From Pseudomonadota bacterium (GTDB lineage: Bacteria > Pseudomonadota > Alphaproteobacteria > Rhodobacterales > Rhodobacteraceae), in contig JAFEFU010000055.1 in the NCBI GenBank assembly GCA_018240425.1, positions 80,439-144,438 on the forward strand: 64,000 nt of DNA, read 5' to 3'. A model generated the notes under the pieces. That model did no database searches, was not told the origin of the DNA, and saw only the letters and a program-made list of their open reading frames with translations. Below, piece by piece: positions 7,673 to 16,799 of the stretch; position 1 is the first letter of the stretch; each line of letters begins with the position of its first letter. The position numbers and the translations under genes are program-made.

Positions 7673-9172
7673 ATGACCACGATCCGCCTGCGCAACACCC
7701 GGACCCGCAAGGTCGAGCCTTTCGCGCCGATCGACCCGAAGAACGTGCGCATGTACGTCTGCGGCCCAACCGTCTATGACCGCGCCCACCTCGGCAATGC
7801 CCGCCCGGTGATCGTCTTCGACGTGCTCTACCGGCTCTTGCGCCACCTCTACGGGGCGGAGCATGTGACCTATGTGCGCAATTTCACCGACGTGGACGAC
7901 AAGATCAACGCCGAGGCGCAGCGCCGGAAGGGGCTGGGCGATCCGCGCAGCCTCGAGGAGTTGATCCGCGAGCGGACCGAAGAGACGATCGGCTGGTATC
8001 ACGCCGACATGGACGCGCTCGGGGCGCTGCGCCCGGACAAGGAGCCGCGCGCCACCGACTTCATCGGCCAGATGATCGGCATGATCGAGGGGCTGATGAA
8101 GCCACGCAAGGACGGCAAACCATTCGCCTATGAAAGGGACGGTCATGTGCTGTTCCGGGTGCGTGAATATGTGGACTACGGCAAGCTTTCCGGCCGCTCG
8201 GTCGACGACATGATCGCCGGGGCGCGGGTCGAGGTCGCGCCCTTCAAGGAAGACCCGATGGATTTCGTCCTGTGGAAGCCCTCGGACGCCGACCTTCCCG
8301 GCTGGGACAGCCCCTGGGGGCGGGGGCGGCCCGGCTGGCATATCGAATGCTCGGCGATGAGCCACGAGTTGCTGGGCGAGAGTTTCGACATCCACGGCGG
8401 CGGCATCGACCTGCAATTCCCCCACCACGAGAACGAGATCGCCCAGTCGATGTGCGCCCACCCGGAGGGCGGCTTTGCCCGCGTCTGGATGCACAACGAG
8501 ATGCTGCAGGTCGAGGGGAAGAAGATGTCGAAGTCGCTCGGCAACTTCTTTACCGTGCGGGATATCTTGCAGCAACGCCAGACCTTTGGGCATACCATTC
8601 GGTATATGTTCCTCAACACGCATTACCGAAAGCCATTGGACTGGACTGAAATGCGCCTGAACGAAGCGCGGAAAGAATTGAGCCGCTGGGCACCGGGTGC
8701 GCGAATGATTGCTGATCGTGATCTTAAACTCAGAGCGCCTCACCCTGAAATCGTTGCAGCAGTGGCAAACGATCTAAATACGTCTCTCGCGCTAAAGGTA
8801 GCATCCAGACTTGCGACCAAAGTTTTGCACTCTGCCGAATCAGAAGATGCAATTGAGTTTGCATCTGCCGCCCATTTCCTTGGCTTCGATATTGAAGAAC
8901 TCGCTTCAAAGATCGGTTTCAAGTGGGATGAGGAAGTGTCCTTCGATACGAACGATGTTGCCGTTTTACAAAAGATACTTGGTTTTCGCTGGGAGGCGCG
9001 CGATCGAAAAAATTTCGCGCTGTCGGATGAAATTCGCGACCGGCTTTTGGCCGCAGGAATTGCCCTAAAAGACAAAGGAAACAGGGAAGTGGAACATGAG
9101 TTTGCCGCAAGCTTCAACAGGGCGGTGCTAGAAGAAACTCTAGCCCTGTTGGAGACAGGGGCCCTCAAATGA
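7673..9172 (+). CDS. cysS: Cysteinyl-tRNA synthetase, with a base-composition break in its 3' half
   Basis: The 499-residue class I synthetase charges tRNA-Cys. Zinc ligand Cys30 precedes the HIGH-type box HLGN (39-42). The WHIECS segment and the HHENEIAQ zinc-site helix follow, and KMSKS is at 284-288. The C-terminal anticodon-binding and helical domains are complete, so the protein should be active. From about 8550-8570 (residue about 295) to the stop, third codon positions turn markedly A/T-rich: a hand count of 8761-8880 gives 57 of 120 G+C (48 percent), against 49 of 60 at 8281-8340. The break falls just after KMSKS, as if the 3' part was replaced by recombination with a distant cysS. 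High GC returns right after the stop. Confidence 0.96.
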   Translation: MTTIRLRNTRTRKVEPFAPIDPKNVRMYVCGPTVYDRAHLGNARPVIVFDVLYRLLRHLYGAEHVTYVRNFTDVDDKINAEAQRRKGLGDPRSLEELIRERTEETIGWYHADMDALGALRPDKEPRATDFIGQMIGMIEGLMKPRKDGKPFAYERDGHVLFRVREYVDYGKLSGRSVDDMIAGARVEVAPFKEDPMDFVLWKPSDADLPGWDSPWGRGRPGWHIECSAMSHELLGESFDIHGGGIDLQFPHHENEIAQSMCAHPEGGFARVWMHNEMLQVEGKKMSKSLGNFFTVRDILQQRQTFGHTIRYMFLNTHYRKPLDWTEMRLNEARKELSRWAPGARMIADRDLKLRAPHPEIVAAVANDLNTSLALKVASRLATKVLHSAESEDAIEFASAAHFLGFDIEELASKIGFKWDEEVSFDTNDVAVLQKILGFRWEARDRKNFALSDEIRDRLLAAGIALKDKGNREVEHEFAASFNRAVLEETLALLETGALK

Positions 9173-9192
9173 CCCACCCGGCGCTCCCCAAG

Positions 9193-9406
9193 CCCGAGGC
9201 CATCGCCTCGGGCGCCGCGACCGGCCTTCGCACTCCCGCCCGCGCGCCCAGAGCGCGGGCAGCCCCCGCCCCCCGGGCGGCGGGGGCATTCGCCCCCACC
9301 GGGGCGGGCGCTTCCCGCGCCCCAGCCGACGGTGCGGCGGATCACCCCTTGGCCCTTCCTTGCGTCAGGGCCAACCGGACCGGCGGACAGTCCACCGGAC
9401 TGTCCG
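9193..9406 (-). repeat. Structured intergenic repeat, family 1, copy B
   Basis: Read on the minus strand this has the same module order as 2902-3114: a perfect 10-bp hairpin with 3-base loop (9384-9406), CCGGTCCGGTTGGCC (9369-9383), GGCCAAGGGGTGATCC, a GGTGGGGGCGAA module, a GC-rich hairpin with loop TCTGG (9238-9260), and CCCGAGGC-gatg-GCCTCGGG (9193-9212). Stem sequences differ from copy A yet remain paired, and loop sequences are similar. It fills the cysS-cimA gap, which holds no gene. Confidence 0.75.
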
Positions 9407-9443
9407 CTTTCCGGTCCGGGGCGGCAGCCGTCGGGGGCGCGGC

Positions 9444-11060
9444 ATGAAGGACCGCCTCACCCTCTACGACACCACGCTCCGCGACGGGCAGCAGACCCAG
9501 GGCGTGCAGTTTTCGGCCGCCGAAAAGACCCAGATTGCCCTGGCCCTCGACGCCCTTGGCCTCGACTATATCGAGGGCGGCTGGCCCGGCGCCAACCCGA
9601 CCGACAGCGACTTCTTCGACCAGCGCCCCGAAACCCGCGCCACCTTCACCGCCTTCGGCATGACCCGGCGGTCCGGCCGTTCCGCCGAGAACGACGACGT
9701 GCTGGCCGCGGTCCTGAACGCGAACACCCCCGCCGTCTGCCTGGTGGGCAAGACCCACGACTTCCACGTCACCACCGCGCTCGGCATCAGCCTCGAGGAA
9801 AACCTCGAAAACATCCGCGCCTCGCTTGCCCATCTGGCCGCGAGGGGGCGCGAGGCGCTGTTCGACGCCGAGCATTTCTTCGACGGCTGGCGCGCCAACC
9901 CGGCCTATGCGCTGGCCTGCCTCGCCGCCGCCCGCGACGCCGGCGCGCGCTGGATCGTCCTGTGCGACACCAACGGCGGCACGCTTCCGGCCGAGGTCGG
10001 GCGCGTCACCGCCGAGGTCATCGCCCAGGGCATCCCCGGCGAAAGGCTCGGGATCCACACCCACAACGACACCGAGAACGCGGTGGCCTGTTCGCTCGCC
10101 GCTGTCGATGCCGGTGCCCGCCAGATCCAGGGCACGCTGAACGGGCTTGGCGAGCGTTGCGGCAACGCCAACCTCACCTCGCTGATCCCGACGCTCCTGC
10201 TCAAGGAGCCCTACGCCAGCCGGTTCGAGACCGGCGTGACCCGGGAAGCGCTGACCCATCTGACCCGCGCCAGCCGGATGCTCGACGACATCCTGAACCG
10301 CGTTCCCCTGCGCAGCGCCGCCTATGTCGGCGCCTCGGCCTTTGCCCACAAGGCCGGGCTGCACGCGAGCGCGATCCTGAAGGATCCGGCGACCTACGAA
10401 CATGTGGACCCGGGCCTTGTCGGCAACGACCGGGTGATCCCGATGTCGAACCAGGCGGGCCAGTCGAACCTGCGCGCCCGCCTTTCCGCCGCCGGGATCG
10501 ATGCGCCCGGGAACGGCGCGCTCGCCCGCATCCTCGACGAGGTCAAGCGGCGCGAGGACGAGGGCTATGCCTACGACGGCGCCCAGGCCTCGTTCGAACT
10601 GCTCGCGCGGCGCGAACTGGGGCTTCTGCCCGACTATTTCGAGGTCAAGCGCTACCGCGTCACCGTCGAGCGGCGCAAGAACAAGTATGACCGGATGGTC
10701 ACGCTGTCCGAGGCGGTGGTGGTGGTCAAGATCGGCGGCCAGAAGATGCTGTCGGTCTCCGAAAGCATGGACGAGACCGGATCGGACCGCGGCCCGGTCA
10801 ACGCGCTCTCGAAGGCGCTGGCCAAGGATCTCGGGCCCTATCAGGCCTGCATCGACGACATGAAGCTGGTCGACTTCAAGGTGCGCATCACACAAGGAGG
10901 CACCGAGGCCGTCACCCGCGTCATCATCGACAGCGAGGACAGCGCCGGACACCGCTGGTCGACGGTCGGCGTCAGCCCCAACATCGTCGACGCGAGCTTC
11001 GAGGCGCTTCTCGACGCGATCACCTGGAAGCTGGTGCGCGACGGGGTCCGGCCCGCGTGA
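9444..11060 (+). CDS. cimA: (R)-citramalate synthase
   Basis: CimA condenses acetyl-CoA with pyruvate to citramalate, the first step of the threonine-independent route to isoleucine. The 538-residue protein opens with the HMGL-like TIM barrel (LYDTTLRDGQQTQGVQF, the active-site/metal region, and HTHNDTENAV). A linker and a LeuA-type allosteric dimer domain follow at about 380-530 (MVTLSEAVVVVKIGG onward). The DGQQTQG signature and the about 540-residue length favour citramalate synthase over 2-isopropylmalate synthase, whose motif is usually DGEQ.PG. ATG 9444 lies just after repeat copy B; the Shine-Dalgarno is weak. The GTG start of the next gene overlaps its stop. Confidence 0.9.
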   Translation: MKDRLTLYDTTLRDGQQTQGVQFSAAEKTQIALALDALGLDYIEGGWPGANPTDSDFFDQRPETRATFTAFGMTRRSGRSAENDDVLAAVLNANTPAVCLVGKTHDFHVTTALGISLEENLENIRASLAHLAARGREALFDAEHFFDGWRANPAYALACLAAARDAGARWIVLCDTNGGTLPAEVGRVTAEVIAQGIPGERLGIHTHNDTENAVACSLAAVDAGARQIQGTLNGLGERCGNANLTSLIPTLLLKEPYASRFETGVTREALTHLTRASRMLDDILNRVPLRSAAYVGASAFAHKAGLHASAILKDPATYEHVDPGLVGNDRVIPMSNQAGQSNLRARLSAAGIDAPGNGALARILDEVKRREDEGYAYDGAQASFELLARRELGLLPDYFEVKRYRVTVERRKNKYDRMVTLSEAVVVVKIGGQKMLSVSESMDETGSDRGPVNALSKALAKDLGPYQACIDDMKLVDFKVRITQGGTEAVTRVIIDSEDSAGHRWSTVGVSPNIVDASFEALLDAITWKLVRDGVRPA

Positions 11061-11842
11061 CGCTTTCGCCCGACCTTGCCGCCTGCGCCGCCCTGGTCGA
11101 GGCGGGCGATCCCGGCCGCTTCGCGGCGACGATGGCCGCACCCCCCGCGGCGCGGGGGCTTCTCTGGCCGCTTTATGCGCTGAACCTGGAACTGGCGCGG
11201 GCGCCCTATGCCTCGGCCGAGCCGATGATCGCCGAGATGCGCCTGCAATGGTGGACCGACCAGATCGAGAGCCTCGGCGCGGGCCGGGCGGGCGAGGGCA
11301 AGGTCGCCGCCGCGCTGGCGCCGGTCATCGCCGCCGCGCCGGGCATCGTGCCGCTGTTGGCCGGGATGGCCGAGGCCCGCCGCTGGGAGGCCTGGCGCGA
11401 ACCCTTCGCCTCGCGCGCGGCCTTCGACACCTATCACGACCGGACGGCAGGCAATCTGATGTGGGCGGCGGCGCTGGCCCTGGGCGCCCCGCCCGGGGCC
11501 GAGGCGCCCGTCCGCGATTTCGCGCAGGCGGCCGGGCTGGCGGGATGGCTCGCTGCGGTTCCGGCGCTTCTGGGCCACGGTCGCCAGCCGCTTCCCGACC
11601 CGAGGCCCGCCGCCATCGCCGGGCTGGCCGGGGAGGGGCTGGCGCTGATCGCCCGCGCCCGTGCCGGGCGGGGACCGGTCCCCCCCGCGGCGCGGCCCGC
11701 GCTCTGGACCGGCTGGGCCGCGCGCTTCCACCTGCGGGCCGCCCTGCGCGCGCCGGAAACCGTCGTCACCGGCCTGCCCGCGCCGTCGCACCTGCGCCGC
11801 AGCCTCGCGCTGTCGCTGCGCAGCGCCACGCCTTGGTGGTGA
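11057..11842 (+). CDS. Squalene/phytoene synthase-like protein (NDUFAF6-type)
   Basis: The 261-residue protein has the all-helical trans-isoprenyl diphosphate synthase fold signatures: LLWPLYALNLELARAPY near 35, MRLQWWTDQIE near 65 and TYHDRTAGNLMW near 130. The paired Asp-rich DxxxD motifs of true squalene or phytoene synthases are not intact: the first helix has EPMIAEMRLQWW. That pattern is typical of the homologue linked to complex I assembly (NDUFAF6) in alphaproteobacteria and mitochondria, so a scaffold role rather than isoprenoid synthesis is more likely. It begins with GTG at 11057, overlapping the cimA stop by 4 bases, so it is translationally coupled to cimA. Confidence 0.8.
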   Translation: MTLSPDLAACAALVEAGDPGRFAATMAAPPAARGLLWPLYALNLELARAPYASAEPMIAEMRLQWWTDQIESLGAGRAGEGKVAAALAPVIAAAPGIVPLLAGMAEARRWEAWREPFASRAAFDTYHDRTAGNLMWAAALALGAPPGAEAPVRDFAQAAGLAGWLAAVPALLGHGRQPLPDPRPAAIAGLAGEGLALIARARAGRGPVPPAARPALWTGWAARFHLRAALRAPETVVTGLPAPSHLRRSLALSLRSATPWW

Positions 11843-11848
11843 TCCGCT

Positions 11849-11897
11849 TTCACTTTGGTCTAAGTATCCCGGGGGTGTGGGGGCAGAGCCCCCACGG
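11849..11897 (-). repeat. Rhodobacterales-type intergenic repeat, family 2, minus orientation
   Basis: Read on the minus strand this is a GC-rich palindrome GGGGGctctgCCCCC followed by CACACCCCCGGGATACTTAG and ACCAAAGTGAA. The same pattern occurs in plus orientation at 37069-37115. It sits between the convergent synthase-like and MFS genes, and its stem may also serve as a terminator. Confidence 0.65.
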
Positions 11898-11907
11898 GCT
11901 GCCGCGG

Positions 11908-13140
11908 TCACGCCGTGCGCGGGCGCATCACCAGCCAGATGAGCGAGGCCCCGGCCAGCACCAGGAAGGGCAGCATCGCCAGGTTCACCGCCTGCCAGCC
12001 GGCGACGACGCTGGTGCCCGAGCAGTTCATCAGCGTCCCGGACGACAGCGAGGCCGCGGTCACGCCGCCGAAGACGACAAAGTCGTTGACCCCCTGGATG
12101 CGGGATTTCTCCTCGGGCCGGTAGCTTGAGGCCAGCATGGTCGTCGCGCCGATGAAGCCGAAGTTCCAGCCCAGACCCAGAAGCATCAGCGCCGCGAAGA
12201 AGTTCTCGAGCGCCACCCCGCTCAGCGCCACCGCCCCGCCTCCGGCAAGGATCACAAGGCCGGTCCCCACGATCCGCGGGGCGCCGAAGCGGGCGATCAG
12301 GTGGCCGGTGAAGAACGAGGGCAGGTACATCGACAGGACATGGGCCGAGACGATGTCGGCGGCGTTCGAGGTGTGGTAGCCGCAGCCGACCACGGCCAGC
12401 GGCGTCGAGGTCATCACCAGGTTCATCAGCGCGTAGGACACCATCGCGCAGATCATCGAGACGAGGATCATCGGCTGGGACAGGAGTTCGCGCAGCGACC
12501 GCCCGCCCGGCTGCCCCGCGGCGCGCGGCGCCGGGCGCGGCGTGTCGAGGGCGAGAAACAGGAACGAGCCGACGAGATTCAGCCCGATGATCGCGAGATA
12601 GGTGCCGAGGAAGGTCACCGCCGTCGCCTCGGTGGTCAGCTTGGCCAGCTGCGGCCCGATCAGCGCCGAGGCCAGCCCCCCGGCCATGACGTAGGAGATG
12701 GCCTTGGGGCGGAACGAGCTGCTGGCCCCGTCGGCGGCGGCAAAGCGGTAGAAGCCCTGCGCCGACATGTAGCTGCCGGTCAGGAACGAGCCGAGCAGGA
12801 AGGCCCCGAACGATCCGTGGACCAGCGCCCAGGCGGCGATCGCCGCGCCAAGCGCGCCGCCCATCGCCCCCAGCCAGAAGCCGAAGGCCGCGCCCCGGCG
12901 GCTCATCACCCACGAGAGCGGATTGGCCGAGGTCATCGAGCCGAGAACGATCATGGTGATCGGCAGGGTGGCCCAGCAGGGATTCGGAGCGAGGATCTTG
13001 CCGGCCAGCCCGCCGACGATGAAGATCATCGGCAGTTGCGACCCCATGACCGCCTGAGCCGCGACCAGCACCATGACATTGCGCCGCGCCCGGGCGTCTG
13101 ACCGGGCGTCGGAATCGGCGGTGGCGGTCAGGTCGGTCAT
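11908..13140 (-). CDS. Major facilitator superfamily transporter
   Basis: A 410-residue inner-membrane protein with about 12 hydrophobic segments in two halves separated by a basic loop near 210-225 (DTPRPAPRAAGQPGGRS). The pattern fits an MFS permease; the substrate cannot be told from the sequence. The second half has SSYRPEEKSRIQGVNDF, a variant of the cytoplasmic loop seen in drug:H+ or small-molecule exporters. The start was placed at ATG 13140 because the upstream extension is arginine-rich and unlike a membrane protein start, and MTDLTATADSDA gives a short soluble N-terminus before the first helix. It stands alone between two convergent or codirectional conserved genes. Confidence 0.8.
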   Translation of the reverse strand: MTDLTATADSDARSDARARRNVMVLVAAQAVMGSQLPMIFIVGGLAGKILAPNPCWATLPITMIVLGSMTSANPLSWVMSRRGAAFGFWLGAMGGALGAAIAAWALVHGSFGAFLLGSFLTGSYMSAQGFYRFAAADGASSSFRPKAISYVMAGGLASALIGPQLAKLTTEATAVTFLGTYLAIIGLNLVGSFLFLALDTPRPAPRAAGQPGGRSLRELLSQPMILVSMICAMVSYALMNLVMTSTPLAVVGCGYHTSNAADIVSAHVLSMYLPSFFTGHLIARFGAPRIVGTGLVILAGGGAVALSGVALENFFAALMLLGLGWNFGFIGATTMLASSYRPEEKSRIQGVNDFVVFGGVTAASLSSGTLMNCSGTSVVAGWQAVNLAMLPFLVLAGASLIWLVMRPRTA

Positions 13141-13242
13141 GGCGCGGAACACATCAGGTCTTGGCCGGCGCCGCAAGACGAAACGGCGGGCGCGCAACGG
13201 GGTGTGCGAAAACGCCCGCCCCGCCGCGCCGCCCGCATCGCG

Positions 13243-15261
13243 TCAGAGCATCGCCTTGACCCTTTCGGCGACCTTCTCGGCGGTGATGCCGAACTCCTGA
13301 TAGAGCCGCTCGGCCGGGGCCGAGGCGCCGAAATCCTCCATGCCCACGAAACCGGCCCTGGCCTCGCGGCCGCGCTCGCCCAGAAGGAAGCGGTCCCAGG
13401 GCTGGCGCACCGCCGCCTCGACCGCGACCCTGACCGGGCCCGCGGGCAGGACCTTGCGGCGGTAGCTTTCCGGCTGGGCGGCGAACAGTTCCATGCAGGG
13501 CATCGACACGACGCGGGTGCCGATCGCCTCGGCCTCCAGAAGATCGCGGGCCTTCAGCGCGATCTCGACCTCCGAGCCCGAGGCCATCAGGATCGCCATG
13601 CGCTTGCCGGTGGCGTCGGCCAGCACATAGCCGCCCTGCGCGGTCAGGTTCTTCGCGGTATGGCGGGTGCGCACCGTCGGCAGGTTCTGGCGCGAGAGCG
13701 CGAGGACCGAGGGCGTGCGGTCGGTGGTCAGCGCCAGCTCCCATGCCTCGGCGGTCTCGACCAGATCGGCGGGGCGGAAGGTCCAGGTGTTGGGCGTGGC
13801 CCGGCAGATCGCCAGATGCTCGACCGGCTGGTGGGTGGGGCCGTCCTCGCCGAGGCCGATGGAATCATGGGTCATCACATAGACCGCCGGAACCCCCATC
13901 AGCGCCGAGAGCCGCATGGCGCCCCGCGCATAGTCGGTGAAGCACAGGAAGGTGCCGCCGTAGGGGCGCACGCCGCCGTGCAGGAACATGCCGTTCATCG
14001 CCGCGGCCATGCCATGTTCGCGGATGCCGAAATGGATGTAGCGGCCCTTGCGGTTGGTGGCGTCGAAGATGCCGAGGCCGCCGGCGTTCGTCAGGTTCGA
14101 GCCGGTCAGGTCGGCCGAGCCGCCGATGGTCTCGGGAAGGACCGGGTTGACCGCGGCCAGCACCATTTCCGAGGCCTTGCGGGTGGCGACCTTGGGGGCC
14201 TTGGCCGACGCATCGGCCTTGAGGGCGCGGATGGCGGCGGTCAGCTTCTTCGAAGGGCCGTGCGCCATCTGCCGGGCGAACTCGGCCTGCTTCGCGGGCG
14301 ACAGGGCGGCGAGGCGGGTTTCCCATTCGGTGCGGGCGGCGGCGCCCTGCGCGCCGATGGCGCGCCAGGACTTCAGGATGTCGGCGGGAATGACGAAGGC
14401 GTCATGGTCCCAGCCGTAGATCGCCTTGGTCGCCTTGATCTCGTCGGGGCCGAGGGGCGAGCCATGCGCCCCGGCGCTGTCCTGCTTTTTCGGGCTGCCG
14501 AAGCCGATGTGGGTCTTGCAGTCCACCAGCACCGGGCGGTCGGACCTTTTGGCCTCGCTCAGGGCGCGGTCGATGTCGGCGGGGTCGTGGCCGTCGCAGT
14601 GCAGCACCTTCCAGCCGGCGGCGGCAAAGCGCGCGCGCTGGTCGGTCACGTCGGACAAGGACACCGCGCCGTCGATGGAGATCGAGTTGTTGTCCCAAAG
14701 GACGATCAGCCGCGACAGCTTCTGCATCCCGGCAAGGCCGATCGCCTCGTGGCTGATGCCCTCCATCAGGCAGCCGTCGCCGGCGATGACCCAGGTGCGG
14801 TGATCGACGATCTTCGCGCCGAAGCGGGCGCGCAAGCTTTCCTCGGCGATGGCGAAGCCCACGGCGTTGGCGATGCCCTGGCCAAGGGGGCCGGTCGTCG
14901 TCTCGATCCCCGGCGACAGGAAGTTCTCGGGGTGGCCCGCGGTGATCGAGCCCCATTGGCGGAAGGCCCGGATCTGGTCGATGGTCATGTCCTGATAGCC
15001 GGTCAGGTGCATCAGCGCGTAAAGGAGCATCGAGCCGTGGCCCGCCGACAGGATGAAGCGGTCGCGGTCGCCCCAGCGGGGCTGGCTGGCGTCGAACTTC
15101 AGGTGCTTTTCAAAGAGAACCGTCGCCACGTCGGCCATGCCCATCGGCATCCCCGGATGGCCGGAATTGGCGGCCTGGACCGCATCCATCGCCAGCGCCC
15201 GGATCGCGCAGGCCTTCTTCCAGTGCTCGGGGTGGGTGCTGCGCAGGGTGGCGATGTCCAC
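13243..15261 (-). CDS. tkt: Transketolase
   Basis: This thiamine-diphosphate enzyme transfers two-carbon units in the pentose phosphate or Calvin cycles. The 672-residue product has the N-terminal PP domain ([31 protein letters not shown], the TPP/Mg motif [13 protein letters not shown] ending [10 protein letters not shown]). The pyrimidine domain has [14 protein letters not shown] and [18 protein letters not shown], and the C-terminal domain has GSEVEIAL. The start is GTG 15261, not an upstream ATG: a Shine-Dalgarno GAAGGA lies 9 bases before it, and a strong promoter (15299-15327) sits inside the would-be extension. It is divergent from the zapA operon. Confidence 0.95.
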   Translation of the reverse strand: MDIATLRSTHPEHWKKACAIRALAMDAVQAANSGHPGMPMGMADVATVLFEKHLKFDASQPRWGDRDRFILSAGHGSMLLYALMHLTGYQDMTIDQIRAFRQWGSITAGHPENFLSPGIETTTGPLGQGIANAVGFAIAEESLRARFGAKIVDHRTWVIAGDGCLMEGISHEAIGLAGMQKLSRLIVLWDNNSISIDGAVSLSDVTDQRARFAAAGWKVLHCDGHDPADIDRALSEAKRSDRPVLVDCKTHIGFGSPKKQDSAGAHGSPLGPDEIKATKAIYGWDHDAFVIPADILKSWRAIGAQGAAARTEWETRLAALSPAKQAEFARQMAHGPSKKLTAAIRALKADASAKAPKVATRKASEMVLAAVNPVLPETIGGSADLTGSNLTNAGGLGIFDATNRKGRYIHFGIREHGMAAAMNGMFLHGGVRPYGGTFLCFTDYARGAMRLSALMGVPAVYVMTHDSIGLGEDGPTHQPVEHLAICRATPNTWTFRPADLVETAEAWELALTTDRTPSVLALSRQNLPTVRTRHTAKNLTAQGGYVLADATGKRMAILMASGSEVEIALKARDLLEAEAIGTRVVSMPCMELFAAQPESYRRKVLPAGPVRVAVEAAVRQPWDRFLLGERGREARAGFVGMEDFGASAPAERLYQEFGITAEKVAERVKAML

Positions 15262-15298
15262 TTTTCCAGATCCTTCGGCTGATGTCGCGTTCGCGGGC

Positions 15299-15327
15299 TT
15301 GATAGGGAGGGGCGGGGGCAAGATCAA
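15299..15327 (-). promoter_or_regulatory. Sigma-70-type promoter for tkt
   Basis: On the minus strand TTGATC (15327-15322), a 17-base spacer and TATCAA (15304-15299). Transcription would start near 15292, about 31 bases before the GTG start, supporting that start choice. Confidence 0.6.
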
Positions 15328-15493
15328 GCGCAGCACATAACGCATTGGTGCGAAAGGGGGCGCATGGCGCGGCGGCATTGGCTAAGATCGCGCGACAATG
15401 CGGCGGCCGGGCGATTCGGACCGGGACCGCACGCGATGGTGCGCCAGTGCGGGTGCGGCGCGCCGGATCGGACGGGCAGAGCGGGGGACTGGA

Positions 15494-15994
15494 ATGCAGG
15501 ACATAACCGACCTTGAACAGCGCATCCTCTATGCGCTGGAGCGGATCGGCAGGGGCTTGGCGGCGTTGCCGGGCGGGGCGCAGGTGCAGGCGCAGGGGGA
15601 GGCCGGCGGCGGCTCGTCGATCGAGGTGGACGTGCTTCGGGCCGAACTCGAGGCCGAGCGATCGGCCAACGCCCAGCTGACCGAAAGGGTCCGCGCCATC
15701 AAGGACAAGCAGGAGAACCTTCTGGCCGGGCTTGAGCGCAAGGTGGCGCAGCTGTCGCACCAGCTTGACCTTCAGGGCAGCGAGTTGCAGCGCCAGCGGC
15801 TGATGAACATCAGCCTGACGCGGGCCAACCAGAAGCTGGGCGACGCCATGCGCGCCGGCCTTTCCGATCCGGCGCTGCTGGACGAGGCGCTGCGGGTGGA
15901 ACTCGAGGCGATGCGGGTGGCGCGCGCCGCCGAGATGGCCGAGATGGAAGAGATCATGGCGGAGCTGAAGCCGCTGATCGGCGAGGTGGCGTGA
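15494..15994 (+). CDS. Coiled-coil protein upstream of zapA
   Basis: A 166-residue acidic, helix-rich protein. Residues about 45-115 (EVDVLRAELEAERSANAQ onward) show heptad-like spacing of Leu/Ala and suggest a long coiled coil; the C-terminus is Glu/Met-rich. There are no signal peptide, membrane segment or catalytic motifs. It is conserved in position between transketolase and zapA in Rhodobacterales and overlaps the zapA start (TGATG), so a role with the division apparatus is plausible but inferred only from context. ATG 15494 has a weak GGGGGA Shine-Dalgarno. An upstream in-frame ATG at 15398 would add an arginine-rich, poorly conserved extension and was not used. Confidence 0.75.
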   Translation: MQDITDLEQRILYALERIGRGLAALPGGAQVQAQGEAGGGSSIEVDVLRAELEAERSANAQLTERVRAIKDKQENLLAGLERKVAQLSHQLDLQGSELQRQRLMNISLTRANQKLGDAMRAGLSDPALLDEALRVELEAMRVARAAEMAEMEEIMAELKPLIGEVA

Positions 15995-16377
15995 TGGCGG
16001 ATGTGCGCGTTTCCATCGGCGGGCGCGAGTTCGACGTGTCCTGCCAGCCGGGCGAGGAGCATTTCCTGCGTGCCGCCGCCCGGCTTCTCGACAACGAGGC
16101 CACGGTGCTGATCGGCCAGATCGGCCGCCTGCCCGAGGCGCGGATGCTGCTGATGGCGGGGCTGATGCTGGCCGACAAGACGGCGGGGCTCGAGGATCAG
16201 CTGCGCGCGATGGAAGAGCGCGCCGAACTGGCCGAGCGCGTCGCCACCCATGCGCGGGCGGCGCAGGAGCGTGTCGAGGTGCCGGTCCTGCCGCAGGCGG
16301 TACTCGACACGCTGGTGAAGATCGCCGACCAGGCCGAGGGGCTGGCCGACCACGTCGAGGAACGGCTGGCCGGCTGA
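15994..16377 (+). CDS. zapA: Cell division protein ZapA
   Basis: ZapA binds FtsZ and bundles protofilaments at mid-cell. The 127-residue product starts ADVRVSIGGREFDVSCQPGEEHFLRAAARLL, the compact N-terminal FtsZ-binding domain. The coiled-coil helix with LMAGLMLADKTAGLEDQL follows, and a C-terminal helical extension that is longer than in E. coli ZapA (109 residues), as is usual for alphaproteobacteria. ATG 15994 overlaps the preceding stop as TGATG; GTG 15991 is a possible alternative that adds one residue. No folate cyclo-ligase gene follows; the next gene is rne after a 422-base leader. Confidence 0.88.
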   Translation: MADVRVSIGGREFDVSCQPGEEHFLRAAARLLDNEATVLIGQIGRLPEARMLLMAGLMLADKTAGLEDQLRAMEERAELAERVATHARAAQERVEVPVLPQAVLDTLVKIADQAEGLADHVEERLAG

Positions 16378-16430
16378 GCCGCAGGGCGACGGCGGCAGTC
16401 GGCGCAGGCGGGCGGCGGGCCAAAAAGCCA

Positions 16431-16458
16431 TTGTCATTTTGCGACGAACCCGGATAGA
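16431..16458 (+). promoter_or_regulatory. Candidate promoter for rne
   Basis: TTGTCA (16431-16436), a 16-base spacer and GATAGA (16453-16458). Transcription from about 16465 would give an rne 5' UTR of about 335 bases. Confidence 0.5.
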
Positions 16459-16799
16459 GTCCGCCCACGGCGGTTCGCGCGCGTCTTTCACGCGCCCCGC
16501 CTGTCAGTTTCGCGGCTTTTCGCAGGCGACGGCCCATCGGGCCGGAACGGCGGAAAGCGGAAGGCGGCCCGCCGGGCCGGGAATTGTCCGTCCCCGAACG
16601 GGGCCGGGCCTGCAGATGGAGGCCCCCGGGCCTTCGGAGATGAGAACCGCGATGCAACGCGCGCAGACAGGGCAGGACATCAAGGGCAGGCCGCGCGCCA
16701 CCCTTGCCCTGCCGGGGCCGCAGCTCGCCACAGCAACAACCGCCACCCGCCGTCCAGCCCCGCCAGGGGCCGGGCGGCGTCTGGCGTCTGGACAGATCA
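16459..16799 (+). promoter_or_regulatory. Long structured 5' leader of rne
   Basis: No gene is supported between zapA and rne. The stretch is very GC-rich with several possible hairpins, for example GGCCC-atc-GGGCC near 16532, and overlapping stems around 16560-16625. There is no clear Shine-Dalgarno immediately before ATG 16800. In E. coli RNase E shortens the half-life of its own mRNA through a leader of similar length, so feedback control is a reasonable guess. I see no sequence similarity to known rne leader motifs. Confidence 0.4.

Noticed and set aside
16378..16799. 6S RNA gene between zapA and rne
   Set aside because: 6S RNA often lies after zapA, but I could not fold a convincing 6S-like long hairpin with a central bubble here; a leader for rne explains the gap better.
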